From positions 9,492,344-9,556,343 of the forward strand of contig CM026427.1 in the NCBI GenBank assembly GCA_014871385.1: 64,000 nt of DNA, given 5' to 3'. Numbering within the stretch: position 1 is the first letter of the stretch; each line of letters begins with the position of its first letter. Below the pieces are notes generated by a model. That model saw only the letters and a program-made list of their open reading frames with translations. It was not told where the DNA came from and searched no databases. The stretch comes from Ceratodon purpureus. Lineage: Eukaryota > Streptophyta > Bryopsida > Pseudoditrichales > Ditrichaceae. Position numbers and translations under genes: made by a program. Shown here piece by piece: positions 56,730 to 64,000 of this stretch.

Positions 56730-59142
56730 CGTTGTAAACTTTGTCCAACATGAGAAGTGGCACTCATGACTCCCAATGGCTCCCGCAACGTAAACACCAC
56801 TTCCTTTGTCTTCCCAAAATAAACCTTCACAAAAAGGAAAGTTACAAATCAACTAATAGCCCCTTTTACTTGTCACAACCAAAGACTATACATCTAACTC
56901 TGCTGAAGTTCAATTTGAAAAATAAGGTGTCACATGAGAGATCTATTTGCTCGGAAACACTCAAAACTTCTGTTCATACATCTTGGATTGAAACTCTCTT
57001 TGTATCTGTATAATATTTAGCAAAAAAACTGATTCTAGAGAGAACCAATTTGGTAGAGATCTTGTTTAAATAAGTGCAGAATCAAAAACTACAGCTGAAT
57101 CAGCAATAGCAAACTTGAGGAAGATGTTGATGTACCTGATCCAATCCATTGCGCAGTTTGCTCTCCATCTCCTCAACCAGGCGTCCTATGTTGCACAGAT
57201 GTCCATTCTCAATCGATAGATCAGACTCCATCTAGAAACAAAGACAAGTAATTAGATTGATCAAGATCAAAATATATACACTACTAGAACATGAAGAAGA
57301 AAACACAATCCAAAAAAAATGTACAATATTTTTCTCCAACTGATGTCTGATATTGGGCAGAGACATCCTGAACGCAAGTTCACTGGATAAATCCTAGATG
57401 ACGAGATTTCATAACAATAAGAATTGTTATTGCAGAAGTAATACCTGCCGAGTAATGGAACCTGATAGACTGAATGGACCGGATGACTGGTTGGCAGTAG
57501 TGAGAGCCAACATCACTGTGCTCGTTAGACAGTAATGACCAAATTGATGATCTTCGTCTTCTTTAACCTGAAATTCCCCATCTTGATATCAAACTTTCTG
57601 ACTCAAACTACCCAGGGGCTTGTGTCTTAACAAATGAGAGGGACCAAGTGTCTCGTCAATGTGGCAACGTTAGCTATAAGTGAGCAGCGGATATGATACG
57701 ATCCTTTGCTGTGTAGAGAATTCCTGCATACTTCGGCTCATACCAGTAAGGATTGTTGCGAGTTTAGTAAATGAATTTATTAGGATAATGTTGTATACCT
57801 CGAGTAAAGAGTGCAAGAACGGTTGATAAGGAAGGTGACACAGAATAAGAACAATAGGTACAATCCCAGAGAGAACTGAATTCTTGCCTCAATTACGTGG
57901 ATAGCATCCCAAGACCCCTCTTGCAAGAGACCACGTCGACCATCTCCAGCATCTGACCCATCTGCAACAACCGTCATCAAATTTAATCACTTGCTGAACA
58001 TACTACGTAACAAGGGAATGGAGATCTCGATGGAGAGATTTCAACCAAGGAGAGGTGACACGTAAGGAGAGAAGCCAAGTTTTCTAATAATATTTTGTTC
58101 AATTGCTCCTGCATTCGATTGATTGGAAAAAATGAATTGTAATTGGAAAAAATACCTTTCTTGATCAGGACACAAGCTGCGAAACCTTTTCCATCTTCAG
58201 GCTCCCATACGTAAACCGAAGAGATACCTCCCTCATAATACCTGAACCCAACCCATGTCAGCACGTGAATCTGGAAGTATTGATCCACTCAACCTGGCTA
58301 AGTCACATGAAGTTCGATACAATTCGAAGACTTCCATTCTTGCACATAACAAGAGAATGGAAGTTTGGAACCTCACTGGTCACGATAGATACTAAAGACC
58401 TCGTTGGCTTCCTGCTCCAATTTCCGCAACTCAGCGGACGGCTGCACACCATCCTCCAATTCCGGCTTGTACTTGCTCGACCATGGTGATCTGAATATCA
58501 CTACAAAAAGGAACCATGAAGCTTCCTCCATGGCGTAATAAAAAATGAACAGATTCGATACAGCCTAAAGAGGATACCAGCTAGAAAAAAATATAACGAA
58601 ACTTCAAATGTCAAACTCCAAACTTCAAATGTCCCGCAATGGTCATAAAAGAGCCAAGGACAAAAACAAACCTATACGAGTCACCATCACGATTGTAGTC
58701 ACAAAGAAGATAATCCTTATCAAACTCTTCATCCCAAGCCACCTGCCATTCGAACAAGTGCGAACCTCATCAGATTGATCTCCTCATAAACAGCAGTGAT
58801 CAGATGGAAACATAAGGAAAAAGAACTGTGACGGTTTCAGTCAATGTACTCGGTTAATACCAGCAATCGCAAAGCACTATAACCTACACACGACCAAATT
58901 CTTCACAAGTCCCGGACTCTTGAGGATCGTTCAAATACAACAGTGAAGACTCCTTGAATTTTGGAAACCAAGAAGAGCGAAGATGATCATGGTTAGAAGA
59001 GCGACAGAGGGACCTGAAGAGGCTGGTCCGATCGCGAAAGAAGCTGCGATGAATGTGCAGGCAACAACGCCAACAACGAGTCCAATGCCTGCTGCGACAG
59101 CGATGGCGGCATCCGACGCATCAAATCCATGGCTGCCTCCAT
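56696..59142 (-). CDS. CPB: F-actin-capping protein subunit beta (8 exons, 273 aa)
   Basis: With the alpha subunit it caps actin filament barbed ends. Exons: 59142-59014, 58742-58672, 58490-58377, 58241-58156, 57961-57888, 57567-57445, 57231-57136, 56824-56696. The product starts [18 protein letters not shown], has [10 protein letters not shown] at the end of exon 1, [95 protein letters not shown] and a final [15 protein letters not shown]. Seven introns are phase-consistent; intron 5 has a GC donor (GAG|GCAAGA). LCDYNRDGD departs slightly from the usual LCEYNRDAD. The last 25 residues are lineage-specific and overlap a 41-bp duplication. Confidence 0.95.
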
Positions 59143-60115
59143 CCTTGCCGATCACACATCCCAGTCCAACACGCTCAAGCCCCCAAACCCTCGAACCTCG
59201 AATCAACCAACCTCACAATACTCCAGCTCCCGTCTTCACCCTCACATCAATCCAAAACGCGCACCACCTTCATGCAACATCCAAACCCCAGCCTGAAATC
59301 AACAAACCCTCACAAAAACCACATCCCAACATACAAGTCCCAGCTCTCATCAAACGCCAGCACATGACAATCACAACACGTAAGCTCTCAAAGGCAACAC
59401 ATCCTCACTCTTGTCGTTCTCTCTTTTGCAAAAACCTGACAATCCCAGCATTGAATGATTGCCAAAACATTAACCGTCGGTACCAAGTGATCAATGAATT
59501 CCACACATCAAGTCTGAGTCGGTAGAGCTCACTTGATTCTAAAAAGACGGCAACTGTAGCTTCACGATGGAGGGTATAAACAGGGTATGCTTCGGCAAAC
59601 TCGGATCAAACTAGATTTCAGCGCACCAAATCCCAGTTTCTGATGATGAAAGGCACGTGAGCAGCTCCTGGATCTGCGATTGCGATGCCATGTTTGGGAT
59701 TCTCGCTTCGAATTTTCAGGTAAGTAACTTGGGTCAGTGTCAATTGAATTCACTTGTGTCGTTTGTGCTGTTCTCGGATGCAATTTGTTCTCAATTCATG
59801 GCTTGACTTGATGTGCATATGCTCAGGGAAATCTGTGGGCTTGTGTGTGGAGTAGTGAGGAAGATTTTGAGGCCGTTTGAAGATTGAATCTGAGATGGGT
59901 TTATGGTGAAGCGGAAGAGCAGGTTGTTTTTGAGATATGGGAATTGGGGTTTATGTAGAATCTGGGTTTCTCGCCAGATGAGGGTATCCGAGGTTGGTTT
60001 GTAGTTTGCAAGGTTAGAGGAACAGGTGTTAGGTCACAGAAGTGTGGTTCGAATTAATGGACTGAAGGGCAAGAGCACGTGATCGCATGTACGTGACTGT
60101 AGGGTTTATGTGAAG
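59143..60115. promoter_or_regulatory. Shared divergent promoter region, CPB / PIG-C
   Basis: 973 bp separate the start codons of two divergently transcribed genes. Frames here (for example 58983-59525 plus) are shadows of CPB exon 1 and its leader. No TATA box assigned. Confidence 0.5.
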
Positions 60116-61105
60116 ATGGGGGCGACGATGGCAGAGCGATGCAGCCAGTTCGAGGATCCGCGCATTGAGTGCACGAAGCGGGGGCAGCAAGTCGGGTGGA
60201 AGAAGGTTGTCTATGGTGGTATGCAGTGCGGTTACGCGGACAACTACATGGACTCATCCTTCCTGGAGGCCATGGTGATGAATGCCAATGTGGTGAAGCG
60301 CGACACTGCAACCGTGATGGTGGATTCAGTGGGAATCGCTTCGCACGTCAGTGTGGTTGCGCTTGTGGCCACTGTGTGGACGCACGCTCTGAACGGGGCG
60401 CTTCCTGCATCCGCGCTTCTCGTCCTGGATGCGCTTGTCCTCCTGCTGGGCTTCTTCGCGTTGCTGTTGACTGTCAAGTGCGTGTTCTCGGTCCCATTTG
60501 TGGTGCAGATTGGGAGGAATTTCACTCTGTTTGTTAGCGCCATCTACGTGTTGGCGCCCGTTTTCCAAACCCTGACGCGGTCGATTAGCTCCGACTCCAT
60601 CTGGGCGTTGACGGTGAGCTTGCTCGTTGTGCATCTCTTCTGCCATGATTATACTTTCTCCACGTCTCCATCTACCATGGCGGCTTCTCTCTCCAAGGAT
60701 TTCCCGAGCAAGAAGACATCCAAGGTGCAGGAGACTACGCTCTCGGCTAATGTCTCCATGAACGCATCCATTGTGGCATCGGTGCTGATAGCGTCACGCC
60801 TGCCGACTCATCTGTATGTGTTTGCGCTCATGCTGTTCTCGCTTGAGTTCTTCCTCCTGTTTCCTTTAGTTACACACTGCATCAGACAGCGCTCTGTGAA
60901 CCTTCACTTAGGGTTTTCTTGCACACTGATTGTGTTCACCATGGGTCTCATCTTCCCCCTTAGCCGGCTCGCCTTTGTGTTATTCATAACGGTCATTGTG
61001 TTCATAACATTAGTCTGCCCATACTGGTTGATACGAATACAAGAATATAAATTTGAGATCAATGGGCCTTGGGATGAGGCCAAACTGTGCTTTGATCTGG
61101 ATTAA
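60116..61105 (+). CDS. PIGC: GPI-GlcNAc transferase subunit PIG-C/GPI2 (329 aa, intronless)
   Basis: ER-membrane subunit of the complex that makes GlcNAc-phosphatidylinositol, the first step of GPI-anchor synthesis. Landmarks: GWKKVVYGGMQCGYADNYMD then SSFLEAM near the N-terminus, VHLFCHDYTFST mid-protein (the family HLFFHDY motif) and the terminal PYWLIRIQEYKFEINGPWDE then A. About eight hydrophobic segments lie between residues 60 and 305. The ATG at 60116 is the first in frame; a second (MAERCSQF) follows four codons later. Single exon with GC-rich codons. It is head-to-head with CPB. Confidence 0.94.
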   Translation: MGATMAERCSQFEDPRIECTKRGQQVGWKKVVYGGMQCGYADNYMDSSFLEAMVMNANVVKRDTATVMVDSVGIASHVSVVALVATVWTHALNGALPASALLVLDALVLLLGFFALLLTVKCVFSVPFVVQIGRNFTLFVSAIYVLAPVFQTLTRSISSDSIWALTVSLLVVHLFCHDYTFSTSPSTMAASLSKDFPSKKTSKVQETTLSANVSMNASIVASVLIASRLPTHLYVFALMLFSLEFFLLFPLVTHCIRQRSVNLHLGFSCTLIVFTMGLIFPLSRLAFVLFITVIVFITLVCPYWLIRIQEYKFEINGPWDEAKLCFDLD

Positions 61106-62506
61106 CATCATGTTCCGTGTACAGCGCAAGAGTTTGTGATGGTGAATGTGATCTATTTATTGGTTGTGTATTTTGATGATTTCATTGAATGATGTAGTAT
61201 CTGGAGATGAGTTATGGGATCGATGCCGAGTGCATCTTGCTCAATTTACCCAGGTTTGGTTATCGAAAGATGGCTTCCTAGTTGGAATGTTTTTATTCTG
61301 ATTTTGAATGAAGATTTCTAGCTCTACCTTGTCACCGATTGTACCATCAGTCTTCCGCTTTATTCAATATCATCAAGATTTGAGCTGATTTGAGCTGATT
61401 TGAGTTGATTCTGAATATGTAAGAGAGGAAGGAAATTTTCCTTTTCTCAAAGCGCCTTCCCTACGGTGGAAATCGTGAGCTAAACCTGAATTGGAAACCA
61501 AATCAAATGAAATAGAAGCTTTTGAGCAAGTCTGAAAGAGAGAACATCCGGATGTAACTGGAGGATGACACATTAGAAGCCCTCACATGTCAAGTATAAT
61601 TCTCACCGTCACGGAGACTGATCTATATTCTGAAGGAGACTCCTTCATTGTGTGTCAACCTCGGTGCACTGAACGTAACTTGTGGGTTAGTCAAGTCTCT
61701 GCTGCTGGATTACCTTACACTAAATGTACGTGGACTTGTGAGTTCCTACACCGAACTTCCTAGTTTATTATTGCTTTTCGTTCAATTCATACAGAAACTC
61801 GTTATTTGAATGTGAAGAAAATTAACCGATGATGCCGTTGCTTCAATACTGTGGGCTCAATGCCATCTCAACTAACTACCAGAGTGGCACGTGGGCAGAT
61901 GCCGAGGTCGCCACGCAATTGAGCATACAGTGGCTACTTTGCAAACACGGAGATGATGTATTTTTGTGTGTGTGTATCATCTCCGTAAGCGCAAAGTGGA
62001 GTCTCGTCGTACCGACCAGATTGCTCGATGGTTCAAGTTAGTTCTGTCTTTAAGTTGGGTTGAATTACTCTGGAGCTAGCGACACCTTTGGTTTAGGTTC
62101 GTTGACAGGAGTCCAAACCGCAGTGATACACCGCTACTTTGCATGCTTCCCTTGCAAAGGCCGAAATTGGTGGTGGTAGCAAAGGTGGGCGAGCTTTGAT
62201 TTCAGGATTTCCTCATTCAACGCATGCGGGCCACATCGGTGCATTCAACCAGGTGGACTTCTTGACATAAGGCTTGCTGTACAGCTTCAGGGGGGGCCAG
62301 CACGTGAGCAGAACAAGGTGTAGAATGCAGTTGTGATGGTTGGAAGTTGAACTCCTAGTATATAGCTCTAAGAATTTGGGAATGTAGTAGTGGAGATTAC
62401 AGTGACGCTGATGGGAGTGCAGACAAGAAGTGCACACGAGGTAGAAAGAAACAACTGAAGAGTGTACAGTTTGAGCACTGAATTTTGTGCCTGTAAGTGA
62501 GAAGCG
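61106..62506. other. Intergenic between PIG-C and the oxidoreductase
   Basis: Presumed PIG-C 3' UTR, then DNA with short frames of no recognisable family (61829-62041, 62213-62437), then the presumed promoter of the oxidoreductase. Confidence 0.5.
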
Positions 62507-63939
62507 ATGTCGATATCACTGGCTGGTCCCCAAGCATCTGCATTTGGGATATGTTCGAACTGCAGTTACAAGGAGACCGATATTTGCAAGTCTTTGGGCT
62601 TGCTGAGTCCGAGGTTGGTGCCAACAAAGATAGGTGGAGCATCGATTTTAGGAATTTCCTTAATTTCTAGTAGAAGATCGCAAGTGGTTAGGGCTAAAGC
62701 GCAAGCACAAAAGGTACGTTAGCCAATTCTCAAGAATTCAGGAATGGAAGCGATAGCAATGCTTTTGTTTTTTTGTTAAACTCAATCAAAAAGTGTGTCT
62801 CTGCCTTCATCATGTTGCCGTGAATATTAGGCCAAGTGGTGGTTTTTATCTTGATTCTTTTTTTACATGTCATTTGTTTCGATCATTAAGATATCTCAAA
62901 TTATTTACAAATTCCGGTGAGACAGGTAGAGCTTCACGATTTTCTCGATAGTTATTGCGACATCATCTGCAGTGTCAATTAATTTTTGGAACGAGGATGT
63001 TATTTTCGTGTCTAGTAATTCGTAGTTTTTAGGTCAGTTTCATTTACTGCCTCTAGAGTTTATTTTTTATTTTTGTATGAACGATGGACTCCAAGTTATG
63101 CTTCCAGTGCATAATGATTCCATTGAGAGTTTTTCTGATTCGAGTTTTTTCTTTTCTTTTTTCCAGTGTCCACCAGCTGATGAAGTTGGAACCGTTGGAG
63201 CCGTTCCAGGTGTTCGTGACACCGTATGGGATCAAGTTCAACTGGCTGTTCCTTCAAACCCGAAGCTGGCAAGAGATGCCCATGCTGATGTAGTGGTAGT
63301 GGGAGCTGGGATTGCTGGCCTCAGCGTTGCATACAATTTGGTCAAAGCTGGCAAGAAAGTAATAGTATTAGAATCTCGCGCTATAGGTATGTTTTCTGTC
63401 TTCACTAAACGTACTCATTTGGGCATTTTACTGAAATCCGGAAATTTTGAGCTGCGATTCGGAAATACTTTTTGTGTAGATGACGTGTGTGGACATATCT
63501 CTTTTTGCCGGCGATCTATTTCCTAAGCATGTGGAGTTTCAGATACGTCTGTGGGATACTGAACCATCGAAAAGAGTCAATGATCAACAATGCGATCAAT
63601 GTTCATTCATGTTTCATTCGTATTAAGTTTTACTTAGTCAGGTACTCTTCTCCCGAATGATGGGCCACATTACTGAGTTGTACTGTGATCATTGTAGGTG
63701 CGGGGCAAACGGGGAAAACAACTGCACATTTGATGCCTTGGAATGACGACTACTACCACGAAATTGAGAGTAGTTGGGGGACCGAAACAATGAAGGTGGT
63801 TGCTGATAGTCACCGTAGTTCAATTGACTTTGTAGAAAGAGTTATCATCGAAGAGGGCATTGACTGTAATTTTCAGCGAGTACCAGGTTATCTCGTACCT
63901 ATGGAAGACAACGACTCAGAGGCCGAAAAACTGCGTATG
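62507..63939 (+). CDS. FAD-dependent oxidoreductase, N-terminal part (3 exons seen, partial)
   Basis: DAO-type flavoprotein; close bacterial relatives carry a C-terminal Rieske [2Fe-2S] domain, which would lie outside this window. Exons: 62507-62713, 63167-63386, 63698-63939 (continues), phases consistent. Exon 1 encodes 69 residues rich in Ser/Ala/Lys with a possible AKAQAQK processing region, resembling a plastid transit peptide. Exon 2 has ADVVVVGAGIAGLSVAYNLV then KAGKKVIVLESR, the Rossmann FAD site GxGxxG..E. Exon 3 has GQTGKTTAHL, DDYYHEIE, VADSHRSSIDF and EEGIDCNFQRVPGYL, which match the family in order. The substrate is unknown. A donor GTAAGC at 63940 ends the visible part. Confidence 0.85.
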
Positions 63940-64000
63940 GTAAGCATTCACTGGTATCTATAGTCCTGGAACACTCTGCCCGTAATGACTTGTTTGAATA

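Noticed and set aside
58931..59206. Ala/Gly/Val-rich membrane-like 91-codon frame
   Set aside because: It is the +1 shadow of capping protein beta exon 1; the correct frame gives [11 protein letters not shown] and [10 protein letters not shown].
1..64000. tRNA, rRNA, CRISPR arrays, riboswitches
   Set aside because: No cloverleaf box A/B pair, rRNA core, or spacer-repeat array was found by reading; the only regular arrays are the minisatellite and microsatellites listed.

Overview
This is eukaryotic nuclear DNA, most likely from a streptophyte (a land plant or charophyte alga; a bryophyte would fit). The basis is a sucrose transporter, a GH5_7-type endo-mannanase, a plastid-type DUF212 protein, a Dof-type zinc finger, plant-style LINE and mariner ends, and multi-exon genes with GT-AG introns. 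All gene models and splice joins were made by eye. No database search was run and the species is not identified.

Layout: (1) 1-576 holds the first exon of a sucrose transporter (minus, runs off the left edge), with a duplicated ACGT-box motif upstream, then AT-rich DNA with a drifting 14-bp minisatellite (2917-3373). (2) 5119-12373 is an apparently full-length L1-type LINE (minus) with a 15-bp target-site duplication and poly-A tail; its ORF1 is followed, in the same frame after one TAG, by a 298-codon extension that overlaps ORF2 by ATGA. (3) 12.5-15.3 kb holds two short TTAA-flanked, piggyBac-like elements and an SRP54 pseudogene fragment. (4) 16.4-24.2 kb holds a head-to-head pair, COQ4 (minus) and a DUF212 gene (plus), then an endo-beta-mannanase (minus). 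Two TA-CAGT (pogo-like) elements lie at 20.7 and 25.0 kb. (5) 26-33 kb holds a small unknown gene and several TIR elements. One of these, 30975-32943, has mariner/Stowaway-like ends and carries a Dof-like gene with an acidic tail and no transposase. (6) 33.6-35.8 kb holds an intronless TAF5 preceded by a 65-codon ORF. (7) 37.5-56.7 kb is an extremely AT-rich island that contains one gene of at least 13 exons on the minus strand, modelled at about 3,250 residues, with some 21 Cys/Trp cassettes in a low-complexity chain and a coiled-coil C-terminal region. (8) 56.7-64 kb holds the F-actin capping protein beta subunit (minus, 8 exons), PIG-C/GPI2 (plus, intronless), and the start of a bacterial-type FAD-dependent oxidoreductase with a transit-peptide-like first exon (plus, runs off the right edge).

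The recognised genes are unrelated housekeeping functions (sugar export, ubiquinone, TFIID, actin, GPI anchors, cell-wall mannan) and do not form a pathway. The unusual content is the giant AT-rich gene, the Dof-carrying TIR element, and the organisation of the LINE.
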